A DNA stretch of 64,000 bases from Pigmentiphaga sp. (GTDB taxonomy: Bacteria > Pseudomonadota > Gammaproteobacteria > Burkholderiales > Burkholderiaceae_B), in NCBI GenBank assembly GCA_023228945.1, contig JALOAI010000002.1, positions 62,001 to 126,000 of the forward strand, in the 5' to 3' direction. Made by a program: the position numbers and the translations under genes. The notes under the pieces were generated by a model. It saw only the letters and a list, made by a program, of their open reading frames with translations, was not told the origin of the DNA and searched no databases. Shown piece after piece: positions 1-7,412 of this stretch (position 1 is its first letter; each line of letters begins with the position of its first letter).

Positions 1-271
1 CGATGCCTTCGATTTCGCGCAGGATGCGGCGTGCCCGGGCCAGCAGCAACTGGCCCGCTTCCGTAAAGCGGACGGCGTGGGGCGTGCGGTGCAGGAGCGG
101 CAGGCCGACCATCGCCTCCAGATCCTGGATGCGACGCGAAACGGCCGAGGGAACCAGATGGACCTCGGTTGCGGCGCGGGTGAAGTTGCCGTGTTCGGCA
201 ATGGCGACCAGAATGCGCAGGCTCGGGAGCGGCAATTGGCGGCTCAGCGTGCCAGGTGGAGGGCTTGCCAT
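1..271 (-). CDS. LysR-family transcriptional regulator, N-terminal part (runs off the left edge)
   Basis: The minus strand encodes a LysR winged helix-turn-helix. After a short leader it reads LPSLRILVAIAEHGNFTRAA, then a recognition helix with PSAVSRRIQDLE, then the usual wing LPLLHRTPHAVRFTEAG and the start of the linker helix. About 90 residues are visible; the effector domain lies outside the window. The start chosen is the ATG at 271, which puts the HTH at about residue 11 as is normal for the family; in-frame ATGs at 328 and 331 are alternatives. A 19-bp palindrome at 399-417 lies upstream and is a natural candidate operator. The regulated genes cannot be seen. Confidence 0.85.
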   Translation of the reverse strand, partial: MASPPPGTLSRQLPLPSLRILVAIAEHGNFTRAATEVHLVPSAVSRRIQDLEAMVGLPLLHRTPHAVRFTEAGQLLLARARRILREIEGI

Positions 272-398
272 GGACAAAGGCTTCAAGTGCGTGATGAAGA
301 CGGGGGCGATGAGTGCCGCATCCGCCATCATGCCATCTTACTGACCGTGGCCGAGCATCGCATCCTTCGCTGGTGCAGGCGCGCGTGCTGATCGGATT

Positions 399-417
399 AT
401 TGGCATAGTATGCCAAT
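399..417. promoter_or_regulatory. Perfect 19-bp palindrome upstream of the LysR gene
   Basis: ATTGGCATAGTATGCCAAT has 9-bp perfect arms around one central base. It lies about 70-130 bp upstream of the possible LysR starts, in a local AT-rich dip. The sequence fits a dimeric regulator site; that the site belongs to this LysR protein is inference. Confidence 0.5.
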
Positions 418-432
418 CCTGTTATGCTTTTG

Positions 433-556
433 GCCACGCGCCCAAGCGCAAACCTCGTCGTTCACGGCGAGGTTTGCGAGGCTAAATTTACCGGAGCCGA
501 AGGCTCCCCTGAAGGGTGGCGGAGAAGCTCAGGCCGAAAGGCGAGAGTTCTTCACT
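433..556 (+). repeat. Dispersed hairpin repeat, copy 1 (full length)
   Basis: A segment of about 124 bp that recurs at 1260-1383, 2442-2604 (inverted) and 54463-54585, with its 3' third alone at 858-894. It holds three potential hairpins: an 11-bp perfect stem (447-457 with 468-478), a GGAGCC-GAA-GGCTCC hairpin (493-507), and a short GCC-GAAA-GGC hairpin near 527-536. It ends with the shared box AGAGTTCTTCACT. This copy ends 20 bp before the ParD-type antitoxin. It has no recognisable coding content; short ORFs through it (reading like MAEKLRPKG) look like by-products. A REP- or MITE-like element is the likeliest class. Confidence 0.75.
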
Positions 557-575
557 GAGTCTCTGGAGCCGGATC

Positions 576-857
576 ATGCCTACTCGTAACGTCGTACTCA
601 CCGAACATCAGCAAACTTTTGTAGAAGCGCTGGTGCAATCGGGGCGCTATCAAAACGCCAGCGAAGTGCTGCGTGAAGGCTTGCGCTTGGTCGAGCAGCG
701 TGAGCAACTGGAGGCTGCCAAACTTAAGGCGTTGCGGGATGCGGCGAACCAAGGCTGGAGCGACCTCGATGCCGGTCGCTATACCGATGTTGCCGATGCC
801 GGCCTGGAGGCATTCATTGCCCAGCTTGGGCAACAGGCTGCGCAACGCTCCCGTTGA
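576..857 (+). CDS. ParD/CopG-type antitoxin of a ParDE-like TA pair
   Basis: A 93-residue protein starting MPTRNVVLTEHQ, with the typical ParD N-terminal ribbon-helix-helix (QTFVEALVQSGRYQNASEVLREGLRLVE) and a charged, probably disordered toxin-binding tail. The RHH dimer binds DNA and the tail neutralises the toxin encoded 38 bp downstream. The start at 576 has GGAG about 9 bases upstream and gives the family's normal length; a longer frame from 516 would add residues that only translate the upstream repeat. The stop codon lies at the start of a partial copy of that repeat, so the repeat flanks both members of the pair. Autoregulation is expected from the family but no clear operator is visible. 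Confidence 0.88.
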   Translation: MPTRNVVLTEHQQTFVEALVQSGRYQNASEVLREGLRLVEQREQLEAAKLKALRDAANQGWSDLDAGRYTDVADAGLEAFIAQLGQQAAQRSR

Positions 858-894
858 TGGAGAAGCTCGGGTCGAAAGGCCAGAGTTCTTCACT
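858..894 (+). repeat. Dispersed hairpin repeat, 3' module only
   Basis: Only the last third of the repeat is present (GGAGAAGCTCGGGTCGAAAGG, ending AGAGTTCTTCACT). It sits exactly between the antitoxin stop codon and the toxin ATG at 896 and fills the intergenic space. Copy 1 ends with the same module in front of the antitoxin. Confidence 0.7.
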
Positions 895-895
895 C

Positions 896-1261
896 ATGCG
901 ACCTTACCGCCTGGCAACTGCCGCACAAGCAGATCTGATCGATATTTTCGTCTGGACACACGAGAACTTCGGTGAACAAGCGCGTCTACGCTATGAAGCT
1001 CTGGTCGTCACCGCGCTGCGCGATATCGCTGCAGCTCCCGAACGGGTCGGCAGCATCAAGCGGCCCGAACTGGGTGAGGGAGTCCGCTCCTGGCACTTGC
1101 GCCTGAGCCGGGACCGCGAGCGCCATGTCAGCGGCATCGTGCGCCGGCCCCGGCATCTCCTGATCTACCGGCTGGAATCCGATGTGGTTGCCATCGGTCG
1201 AGTGCTGTATGACGGAATGGAACTGTCACGGCACCTGAACCCCGGTACTTCTTGGGGCTGA
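896..1261 (+). CDS. ParE/RelE-superfamily toxin
   Basis: A 121-residue toxin of the ParE plasmid-stabilisation family. The N-terminal helices read RPYRLATAAQADLIDIFVWT followed by ENFGEQARLRYEALVV, and the C-terminal strands contain SGIVRRPRHLLIYRLESD and VVAIGRVLYDGMEL, the usual ParE core ending in R-V-L-x-x-x-M-x. ParE proteins poison DNA gyrase; whether this one does is not shown. It is somewhat longer than the usual 95-105 residues. It follows the antitoxin with only the repeat module in between, so the two are probably cotranscribed. The start at 896 is the first ATG after the repeat; no strong Shine-Dalgarno is visible. Confidence 0.87.
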   Translation: MRPYRLATAAQADLIDIFVWTHENFGEQARLRYEALVVTALRDIAAAPERVGSIKRPELGEGVRSWHLRLSRDRERHVSGIVRRPRHLLIYRLESDVVAIGRVLYDGMELSRHLNPGTSWG

Positions 1262-1383
1262 CCACGCGACCAAGCGTAAGCCTCGCCGCTCACGACAAGG
1301 TCAGCGAGGCCAAACCGGCTGGAGCCGAGGGCTCCCCGTATGGTGGCGGAGAAACTCTGCCCGAAAGGCCGGAATTTTTCACT
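1260..1383 (+). repeat. Dispersed hairpin repeat, copy 2 (full length, diverged)
   Basis: It aligns with copy 1 along its whole length. The first hairpin is degenerate (CCTCG pairing with CAAGG), the second is intact with a changed loop (GGAGCC-GAG-GGCTCC), and the end is AATTTTTCACT. It starts at the toxin stop codon, so the ParDE pair is bracketed by two full copies with a third partial copy inside. Confidence 0.72.
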
Positions 1384-1390
1384 GTTGAAT

Positions 1391-1404
1391 GTTAGTATAC
1401 TAAC
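1391..1404. promoter_or_regulatory. Perfect 14-bp palindrome GTTAGTATACTAAC
   Basis: A perfect 14-bp palindrome between the end of repeat copy 2 and a hairpin before the Bug gene. Its size and symmetry suit a dimeric regulator (GntR or MarR type); no cognate regulator can be assigned. Confidence 0.5.
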
Positions 1405-1405
1405 C

Positions 1406-1438
1406 AAAAGCCAGCCCCCATCGGGGCGGCTTCGTTTT
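1406..1438 (+). terminator. GC-rich stem-loop with flanking A and T runs (terminator or attenuator)
   Basis: AAGCC-A-GCCCC (1408-1418), loop CATC, GGGGC-GGCTT (1423-1432), followed by CGTTTT and preceded by AAAA. It has the form of a bidirectional Rho-independent terminator. It may end the ParDE transcript. It also lies only a few bases before the Shine-Dalgarno of the Bug gene (ATG 1455), so transcripts starting near the 1391-1404 palindrome would have to read through it. Confidence 0.65.
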
Positions 1439-1454
1439 CATAGGAGATCCTCCC

Positions 1455-2423
1455 ATGCGTCCTCACTGGATAAAAAAAAGTCTGGTCGCGTTGGCCGCCA
1501 GCGCCGCTTCGCTCTCGGCCGCCGCCTGGCCGACCCAGCCCATCACCCTGGTGGTGCCCTACACCCCGGGCACCGGCATCGATATCATCGCGCGCCAGTT
1601 GTCGGCCAATCTCGCGCCCGTACTGGGCCAGGCCGTGATCGTGGACAACGTGGCGGGCGCCAGCGGCAACATTGGCAGTGAGCGGGCCTCGCGCGCCAAG
1701 CCGGACGGCCACACCTTGCTGGTGCAGGTCAACACCCTGGTGATGAACAAAAGCCTGTACAAGAACCTGCCCTACGATCCGGTGAACGACTTCGATCCCG
1801 TCGCCCAGACTTCCTGGGGCACGCTGTTGCTGGTCACCAATCCCGACGTCCAGAAAGCCACCACGGTTGAGGAAGTGATCAACCAGGCCAAGGCCGATCC
1901 GGGCAAGTACACCTATGCCACCCCCGGCGTGGGCACCCCGCATCACCTGTCGATGGCGCTGTTCCTGCAGCAAAGCGACACCGACATGCTGCATGTACCC
2001 TACAAAGGTACGGCGGGCGCCGTCACCGATCTGCTGGGCGGCCGTATCGACTACATGTTCCTGCCGGTGCACGTGGCCTTGCCTCACATTCGCGCGGGCA
2101 AGCTCAAGGCCATCGCTTCCGGCAGCCCCGAGCGCCTGGAGCAGTTGCCCGACGTCCCGACCCTGGCCGAAGCCGGCGTCGTGTCAGAGAACATCGACAT
2201 GTGGTACGGGGTGCTGGCGCCCAAGGGCACGCCGGACGATATCGTGGCGCAGCTCAATACCGAGATCGGCAAGGTGCTGCAAAAGCCCGAAGTGATCGAG
2301 GCGTTCAGCGCGCAGGGCATGGTGCCCGCCACCTCCACTCCCCAGGAGTTCGGTGCGCTGATCGCCAAGGATGCCCAGCGCTGGGCCGACGTGGTCGAGA
2401 AGGGCAACATCACGCCGGAGTAA
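1455..2423 (+). CDS. Bug/TctC-family periplasmic solute-binding protein
   Basis: A 322-residue tripartite tricarboxylate receptor homologue. It has a Sec signal peptide (basic MRPHWIKK, hydrophobic alanine-rich stretch, probable cleavage at AAA-W) followed by the family signatures WPTQPITLVVPYTPGTGIDI, then GHTLLVQVNT, the loop YATPGVGTPHHLSM, HVPYKGTAGAVTDLLGG and LPDVPTLAEAG. Bug proteins capture small carboxylates in the periplasm, often with no dedicated permease nearby, as here. AGGAG precedes the ATG at 1455. No catabolic gene is attached on the same strand: the next gene converges across a repeat. The ligand cannot be predicted. Confidence 0.92.
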   Translation: MRPHWIKKSLVALAASAASLSAAAWPTQPITLVVPYTPGTGIDIIARQLSANLAPVLGQAVIVDNVAGASGNIGSERASRAKPDGHTLLVQVNTLVMNKSLYKNLPYDPVNDFDPVAQTSWGTLLLVTNPDVQKATTVEEVINQAKADPGKYTYATPGVGTPHHLSMALFLQQSDTDMLHVPYKGTAGAVTDLLGGRIDYMFLPVHVALPHIRAGKLKAIASGSPERLEQLPDVPTLAEAGVVSENIDMWYGVLAPKGTPDDIVAQLNTEIGKVLQKPEVIEAFSAQGMVPATSTPQEFGALIAKDAQRWADVVEKGNITPE

Positions 2424-2441
2424 GCGCCGTGATGCCCGTCT

Positions 2442-2604
2442 GTGAAGAACGCCGGCAGATTCGGTTGGAGCTTCTCCGCCACCATTGACGAGCACCGGCC
2501 GGGCTGGTGCTCGTCGCCACGGCCGGGGGAAGCCTCCGGCTACAGCAGATTCGACCTTGCTGCCCTCGCCGTGAACGACGAGGCTTGCGCCTGGGCGCGT
2601 TGTC
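2442..2604 (-). repeat. Dispersed hairpin repeat, copy 3 (inverted, with an inserted hairpin)
   Basis: The minus strand repeats the order of copy 1 (CCAGGCGCAAGCCTCGTCG ... GGCGGAGAAGCTC ... GTTCTTCAC). Between the second hairpin and the 3' module it carries an extra segment of about 37 bp that is itself a perfect hairpin: GACGAGCACC (2487-2496) pairing with GGTGCTCGTC (2506-2515). The copy lies between two convergent genes, so the inserted hairpin may help terminate transcription. Confidence 0.68.
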
Positions 2605-2629
2605 AAAGGCGGGGCCGCGTCGGCACCGC

Positions 2630-3616
2630 TCAGGCTGCGGGGGTGTTCGCCGCCGGCCCCGCCACGATGTTGCGCATGGCTTCGGGCCTGCCGCTGGCAT
2701 AGGCCTGGAAGTTATGTCGCAGCAAAGGCAGGTTCTCGTTCGCGTACTCGTGCACGTGGCCGGCGATATGCGGCGTGACGATCACTTTTGGATGCCGCCA
2801 GAGCGGGTGCTCGCGCGGCAGCGGCTCTTGCTGGAAGACATCCATCGCCGCGCCCCGCACCCGGCCGCCATCCAGGGCCTGGAGCAGGGCGCCTTCATCC
2901 ACGATGCCGCCGCGCGACAGATTCACCAGGCCCAGTCCGGGTTTCATGGCGCGGAACAGGGCGTGGCCGATCAAGCCTCGCGTGGCGGCGGTGTAGGGCG
3001 TGGCCAGCACCAGGAAATCGGCTTCGCCCAGCGCGCCGGCCAGGGCATCCAGGCCCACGCAGCGCTCGGCATGCGGCAGGGCTCGCGGCGCGCTGCTGGC
3101 CGCGACCACGCGCATGCCCAGCGCCTCGCACAGGCGGCGGATCTCGGTGCCTGAAGAGCCGGTGCCCACCACCACCACGTTCTTGCCTTTCAGCAGATGG
3201 CCAGGCCGGCGCTCCCACCGGGCTTCGTCCTGGTGGCGATGCAGGGTGCGAGACTCGCGCGCCAGCGACAAGAGCAAAAACAGGGCCATCTCGCCCAGCA
3301 TCGGGCCGTGGATGCCGCTGGAGGACGTGATCCAGACATCGGCGGGACGGTCGGGGTCGGTCATGACCTTATCGGTTCCAGCGCCCAACGCCTGGTACCA
3401 GCGCAGCCGGCCAGCGCGGGTGAAGGCCTGCGCCGGCAAATGCATGGCGAACGATGCCAGCGCCTCGCAATGCGCCAGGCGGGGATCGTCCGCCGCTGCG
3501 GGGCCCGGGGGCAGGGCTTCGAAGCGCAAACCGGGTACGGCGGCGGCCAGCGCCGCGCAATAGAAGTCGGCCTGCTCGTCGCAGATCAGCGCCAGGGGCG
3601 GCGTAAGGTTCGTCAT
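2630..3616 (-). CDS. D-isomer-specific 2-hydroxyacid dehydrogenase
   Basis: A 328-residue NAD(P)-dependent D-2-hydroxyacid dehydrogenase, which interconverts 2-oxo acids and D-2-hydroxy acids in the cytoplasm. The Rossmann motif GTGSSG is at residues 151-156. The catalytic triad is visible as R235 (in NLSRGGIVDEG), E264 (in FQQEPLP) and H283 (in VTPHIAGH). Length is normal. The start codon overlaps the stop of the upstream LysR gene by four bases (ATGA, 3613-3616), so the two are translationally coupled and the LysR protein probably controls the enzyme. It may be a glyoxylate/hydroxypyruvate reductase relative; the substrate is unknown. Confidence 0.92.
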   Translation of the reverse strand: MTNLTPPLALICDEQADFYCAALAAAVPGLRFEALPPGPAAADDPRLAHCEALASFAMHLPAQAFTRAGRLRWYQALGAGTDKVMTDPDRPADVWITSSSGIHGPMLGEMALFLLLSLARESRTLHRHQDEARWERRPGHLLKGKNVVVVGTGSSGTEIRRLCEALGMRVVAASSAPRALPHAERCVGLDALAGALGEADFLVLATPYTAATRGLIGHALFRAMKPGLGLVNLSRGGIVDEGALLQALDGGRVRGAAMDVFQQEPLPREHPLWRHPKVIVTPHIAGHVHEYANENLPLLRHNFQAYASGRPEAMRNIVAGPAANTPAA

Positions 3617-4569
3617 GGGGTTCCTTTGATAGAAATTGCGCCGGGCAGCCAGGGCTGCGCCTCGGTGGCCTGCGCGACGTCGCGCACCAGTTTGCGCAGA
3701 AAAGTCACGGCGGGATCGTGGTGCACGCGCGGATGCCAGTGTTGGCGGATGTGCGCCTGCGGTAGCTCGAAGGGCAGGCGGACTTCGCGAACGCGCGCCG
3801 CGACGCGGAAAATGTCGTACAGCTCGCGCGAGACCAGCGCGATGAAGTCGGAGGCGCCCACCAGCATGGGGATGGCGACCGCGTGCTCCAGCGTGAGGGC
3901 GACGTTCAGGCCCAGGCCCTGGCTCGCCAGGTGGTCTTCCATCCAGCGATAGGAGTCGGATGCCACGGCGTTGGCCACCTGGGGTGTGGAGGCGAGCGTT
4001 CCGGTGGAGATGTCGTCGCCGATGGTGGGATGGTCTTCGCGGACAATCAGAACGTAATCCCGGATCAGCAACAACTGTTGGAAGAGATTTTGATCGCCCT
4101 TGAGCTCGTTATAGGTGCCCACCGCGATATCGGCACGGCCTTCGGAAAGCGCCGCTTCGAGATCCAGGCTTTTGGCATGCAATGGCGCCAAACTCGCATG
4201 GGGGGCATCCTGGTTCAAGCGTTTCACGATCTTGGGCAACAGGGTGATGGCGCCGACTTCCGTGAGCACGATGCGGAACTCGCGCCGGGTGGTGTAAGGG
4301 TCGAACTGTTCGATGCCCTGGAGTTCGGCCGACACCACCTCCAGGATGGATTCCGCCGATCGCGCCAGGCGCTCGGCATAGGGCGTGGGCTCCATGCGAT
4401 TGCCCACGCGCACGAACAGCGGGTCGTCCAGGCGCTGGCGCAGCCGTTCGATCAGATAGCTCAGGGTCGACTGATTGGTGCCGAGCGCAAGCGCCGCCTT
4501 CGTGAACGATCCGGTCTGGTGCACCGCCACGATCGATTGTAGTTCCCGGATCTCTGGAAAGCGCGACAT
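3613..4569 (-). CDS. LysR-family transcriptional regulator
   Basis: A LysR protein of about 318 residues. The HTH reads ELQSIVAVHQTGSFTKAALA and NQSTLSYLIERLRQRL, the wing DPLFVRVGNRMEPTPYAERL, then a periplasmic-binding-like effector domain starting REFRIVLTEVGAITLLPKIV. The start chosen is the ATG at 4569 (MSRFPEIRELQ), which puts the HTH at the usual position; ATGs at 4581 and 4632 would only extend it. It is coupled to the 2-hydroxyacid dehydrogenase downstream by a four-base overlap and diverges from the M24-fold gene at 4698. The 128-bp spacer between them is where it would be expected to act; no convincing palindrome was found there. Confidence 0.9.
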   Translation of the reverse strand: MSRFPEIRELQSIVAVHQTGSFTKAALALGTNQSTLSYLIERLRQRLDDPLFVRVGNRMEPTPYAERLARSAESILEVVSAELQGIEQFDPYTTRREFRIVLTEVGAITLLPKIVKRLNQDAPHASLAPLHAKSLDLEAALSEGRADIAVGTYNELKGDQNLFQQLLLIRDYVLIVREDHPTIGDDISTGTLASTPQVANAVASDSYRWMEDHLASQGLGLNVALTLEHAVAIPMLVGASDFIALVSRELYDIFRVAARVREVRLPFELPQAHIRQHWHPRVHHDPAVTFLRKLVRDVAQATEAQPWLPGAISIKGTP

Positions 4570-4697
4570 CAGGTTTTTCATAGTCGTCACCAAGAAATTG
4601 ATGGCTTTTTTCAGCGTGAACTGGCCTAGCATGAATCGCCATGAGTCGCGTCATCGTCCGATGCGATTCTCCACCGATATTATGTTGGACATTCCTC

Positions 4698-5894
4698 ATG
4701 TCGCGTTTAAAAGAGCAGTGGGTTTTTCATATCTCGGATGCCGAATTGGAACGGCGCTGGGAAGCGGCGCGCCGCATCATGCGCGAGCAGCGGATCGATG
4801 CGCTGGTCATGCAGGCCAGCAACGAATTCAAAGGCGGCTATCTCCGCTGGTTTACCGATAGCGTTGCCAAGTTCGACGGCCCGGTGTCGGTGGTGTTCCC
4901 CCTGGAAGGCCGCATGACCCTGATCGTGTCGGGCCCCCGCGGCGGGCGCCGGGAGATCGCGCCAGACATGGTAACGCCCTACCGGGGCGTGGGGCTGGTG
5001 CTCACCGAGCCATACTCGCAGGCCGATTGCATTACCGACCACGCCGACGGCGAACTGGCCGTGGGCGTGCTGCGCGAGCTTGCGCCCAAGCGCATCGGCA
5101 TGCTGGGGCTGGGGTCCATGCGGTACAGCTTCGGCGAGGCCATTTATCGCGCCTTTCCGGATTGCGACATTATCAATGCCTCCGATGCCATCGATCGAAT
5201 CAAGGCCATAAAAAGCCCCGAAGAGATCGCCCTGATCCGGCAATGCGCGCAAATGCAGGACGAAATCTGGGAGCTCGTGCTCGATTACGTGCGCCCGGGC
5301 ATGCGCGAATACGAAGTGGCCACCTATGCCTATGCCCAGTGCCAGCTCAAGGGCAGCACCGACGGCCTGATTCTCACCGGATCGGCGCCGCTGGGCGTGG
5401 CTTCGGTCAAAGGGCATCGGCATTTCCAGAACCGCGTGCTGCAAAAAGGCGATCAATTCACCATGTTGATCGAAGTCAATGGCCCGGGCGGCTATTACAC
5501 GGAGCTGGGGCGCACTTGTGTACTCGGCCGGGCATCGCAAGAGCTGCTCGATGAGTTCGAGATCGTTCGCGAAGCCCAGGATGCCACCGTGGCCCTGCTG
5601 CGGCCGGGCGCCACGCCCACCGAGATCTGGAGCCGCCATAACGCCTTCATGCGCGGCCGCGACCGCCCGGAAGAAAACCGCCTGTTCTGTCATGGGCAGG
5701 GCTACGACCTGGTCGAACGGCCGGCCCTGCGCGACGACGACGCCATGCCGGTGGCGGCGGGAATGAACCTCGTCGTCCATCCCACCTACGCCACCAGCCG
5801 CGTCTATAGCTGGCTGTGCGACAACTTTCTGGTGCAAGACCACGCCACGCCGCGCCTGCATGGCACCGAACGCAAGATCTTCGAACTGGAATAA
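4698..5894 (+). CDS. M24-family (creatinase/aminopeptidase P fold) protein with altered metal ligands
   Basis: A 398-residue protein with a creatinase-type N-terminal domain (about 1-170) and a pita-bread M24 domain (IDRIKAIKSPEEIALIRQCA onward, 165-398). Usual M24 enzymes use two Asp, one His and two Glu to hold two metals. Here the aligned positions appear to be E259 (in LIEVNG), E269 (in YYTELGRT), H332 (in CHGQG), H361 (replacing Glu in the xEP position) and D375. It may therefore bind one metal or act by non-peptidase chemistry, as known for creatinase and the DMSP lyase DddP in this fold. The start at 4698 is preferred over the ATG at 4641. It is followed 46 bp later by a Bug receptor, so it probably processes an imported compound. 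Confidence 0.82.
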   Translation: MSRLKEQWVFHISDAELERRWEAARRIMREQRIDALVMQASNEFKGGYLRWFTDSVAKFDGPVSVVFPLEGRMTLIVSGPRGGRREIAPDMVTPYRGVGLVLTEPYSQADCITDHADGELAVGVLRELAPKRIGMLGLGSMRYSFGEAIYRAFPDCDIINASDAIDRIKAIKSPEEIALIRQCAQMQDEIWELVLDYVRPGMREYEVATYAYAQCQLKGSTDGLILTGSAPLGVASVKGHRHFQNRVLQKGDQFTMLIEVNGPGGYYTELGRTCVLGRASQELLDEFEIVREAQDATVALLRPGATPTEIWSRHNAFMRGRDRPEENRLFCHGQGYDLVERPALRDDDAMPVAAGMNLVVHPTYATSRVYSWLCDNFLVQDHATPRLHGTERKIFELE

Positions 5895-5940
5895 CCGTAT
5901 GGCGGGCTGTTGCCGGCCCGCCCATCATAGGAGAAGGAGA

Positions 5941-6906
5941 ATGAAGACCCATCGATGGCTATCCGCCGCCTGTTGCCTGGCGGCGGCTCCCGCGTTCGCC
6001 GCGGATTTTCCCACCAAGCCGTTGCAGATCATCGTGCCGTTTGGCGCGGGCGGCACGCCCAATCTGATCGCCCGGCTGGTGGCCGATGGCGCCGCCCAGA
6101 CGCTGGGCCAGCCCGTGGTCGTGCACAACCAGCCCGGCGCCAGCGGTGTGATCGCGATCCAGGCCGCGCTCAACGCGCCGGCCGACGGCTACACGCTGCT
6201 GATGCTCGATAACGGCCAACTGGCCATCAATCCCCATATCAACAGCAAGCTGCCTTACGATCCGGTCAAGAGCTTCCGGCCGATTACGCAGATCGTCAGC
6301 CAGCCCTTCCTGGTGTTTGCGCGCAGCGATCTGCAACTGGAGTCCCTCAAAGACCTCGACGAGGCCGCCCGCAAGGCGGGCCGGCCGCTCAACTTCGCGT
6401 CGGTGGGCAATGGCAGCCCGCATCATCTCTGCATGAGCATGGTGGCCGATCGGGCGGGCGTGGAGCTTACCCATGTGCCGTACAAGTCGGTCTCCGAGAT
6501 CGTGCAGAGCATCATGGCCGGCGACATCGACATGGTCTGCACCAGCTCGGTAGGCGTGCGCGCCGCGCTGGAGGCCGGCCGCGCCCAGCCACTGGCGGTG
6601 GCGTCCGACCAGCGCACCGCGCAGTTCCCCGAGGTGCCCACCATCGGTGAAGCGCTCGACGCCGAACCCGTCCTGGTGGGCGCAACCATCGGCCTAGTGG
6701 TGCGAGCCGGAACTCCCGATGCGGCCGTTGACCGCCTGGGAGCATCCATTGTCGAAGTGGTGCGCAGCCCGGAGCTGACGCAACGCCTGCAAGAACTGGG
6801 CATGAGCGTGGTGGCCGAAGGCCCCGAGGCATACGCATCGGTGATTCGCGAGGAGCTGGATCGCTATGGCGAGATGGTGAACGTCGCGGGGGTGAAGCTC
6901 GATTGA
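5941..6906 (+). CDS. Bug/TctC-family periplasmic solute-binding protein
   Basis: A 321-residue receptor. The signal peptide is MKTHRWLSAACCLAAAPAFA, cleaved before ADFPTKPLQI. Family motifs are IIVPFGAGGTPNLIARLVAD, NQPGASGVIA, GYTLLMLDNGQ, KLPYDPVKSF, FASVGNGSPHHLCM and HVPYKSVSEIVQ. AGGAGAAGG lies just before the ATG at 5941. It is probably cotranscribed with the M24-fold gene ending at 5894, and would capture that enzyme's substrate or precursor. There are no membrane subunits nearby. Confidence 0.93.
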   Translation: MKTHRWLSAACCLAAAPAFAADFPTKPLQIIVPFGAGGTPNLIARLVADGAAQTLGQPVVVHNQPGASGVIAIQAALNAPADGYTLLMLDNGQLAINPHINSKLPYDPVKSFRPITQIVSQPFLVFARSDLQLESLKDLDEAARKAGRPLNFASVGNGSPHHLCMSMVADRAGVELTHVPYKSVSEIVQSIMAGDIDMVCTSSVGVRAALEAGRAQPLAVASDQRTAQFPEVPTIGEALDAEPVLVGATIGLVVRAGTPDAAVDRLGASIVEVVRSPELTQRLQELGMSVVAEGPEAYASVIREELDRYGEMVNVAGVKLD

Positions 6907-6959
6907 GCCGCACGGCCAGGCGCACACGAGCGAAGGATACCGGCTGAGCAGCTCCGTCG

Positions 6960-7170
6960 GTATCTCGATCTCATCAGCAATGCGCCACCAGAAAACACGT
7001 TAGACGCCCCACGATGCTCGTGCCATGCCATGTCATGCCAACGCATGGCAGGTATCTCGAATTGCGTCGGTGTAGCTGTCGGCTTGGCCAGGCCCCCACC
7101 TATCGGCGGTGTAGTCCCAAATCTCGCCAAGGTCGGCTTCTGCGGCTGGCGAGAACGCAACAGCTTTCAT
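6960..7170 (-). pseudogene. Broken ParE-type toxin
   Basis: An ATG at 7170 overlaps the stop of the antitoxin gene (ATGA), the normal parDE arrangement, and opens a typical ParE N terminus: MKAVAFSPAAEADLGEIWDY, then TADRWGPGQADSYTDAIRDT. The frame stops at 7033 after only 45 residues. Further downstream, in another frame near 6960-7000, a stretch reading VFWWRIADEIEI resembles the C-terminal strands of ParE. The gene has therefore lost its middle or shifted frame and should give no full toxin, while the antitoxin is intact. Confidence 0.7.
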
Positions 7171-7412
7171 TGCGCTTCATGCTCTGCGCGTTTGCGGGCC
7201 TTGAAAGCCTCAAAATCGAACGGGCGCGGCTCGCCGGATTCAAGGCCGGCGTTCAGAGCGTCTTGCAGCGCCTTGACCTTCGTTTCGTGTTCTTCCAAGA
7301 GCCGCAGCCCGGCCCGGACGACATCGCTTGCAGAGCCGTAGCGCCCGCTTTGAACTTGGGATTCAATAAAGCTGGTGAAGTGCTGCCCGAGGGATACGGA
7401 TGTGGTGCGCAT
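7167..7412 (-). CDS. ParD/CopG-type antitoxin (orphan)
   Basis: An 81-residue antitoxin: MRTTSVSLGQHFTSFIESQV followed by QSGRYGSASDVVRAGLRLLEEHE, a standard ParD ribbon-helix-helix, then a charged tail. The start at 7412 is set by a strong Shine-Dalgarno (GAGGAGAG); an upstream in-frame ATG at 7427 has none. The AT-rich stretch 7430-7460 (TATAAAAT on the minus strand) probably holds its promoter. Its partner toxin is truncated, so this may now act only as a DNA-binding protein, or as an anti-toxin against related ParE proteins such as the one at 896-1261 (inference). Confidence 0.85.
   Translation of the reverse strand: MRTTSVSLGQHFTSFIESQVQSGRYGSASDVVRAGLRLLEEHETKVKALQDALNAGLESGEPRPFDFEAFKARKRAEHEAQ

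Noticed and set aside
516..857. A longer antitoxin starting at 516
   Set aside because: The extra 20 residues only translate the dispersed repeat, and the ATG at 576 has a better ribosome-binding site and gives the normal ParD length.
4707..5861. A 384-residue minus-strand frame
   Set aside because: Antisense to the M24-fold gene; composition is typical of shadow frames.
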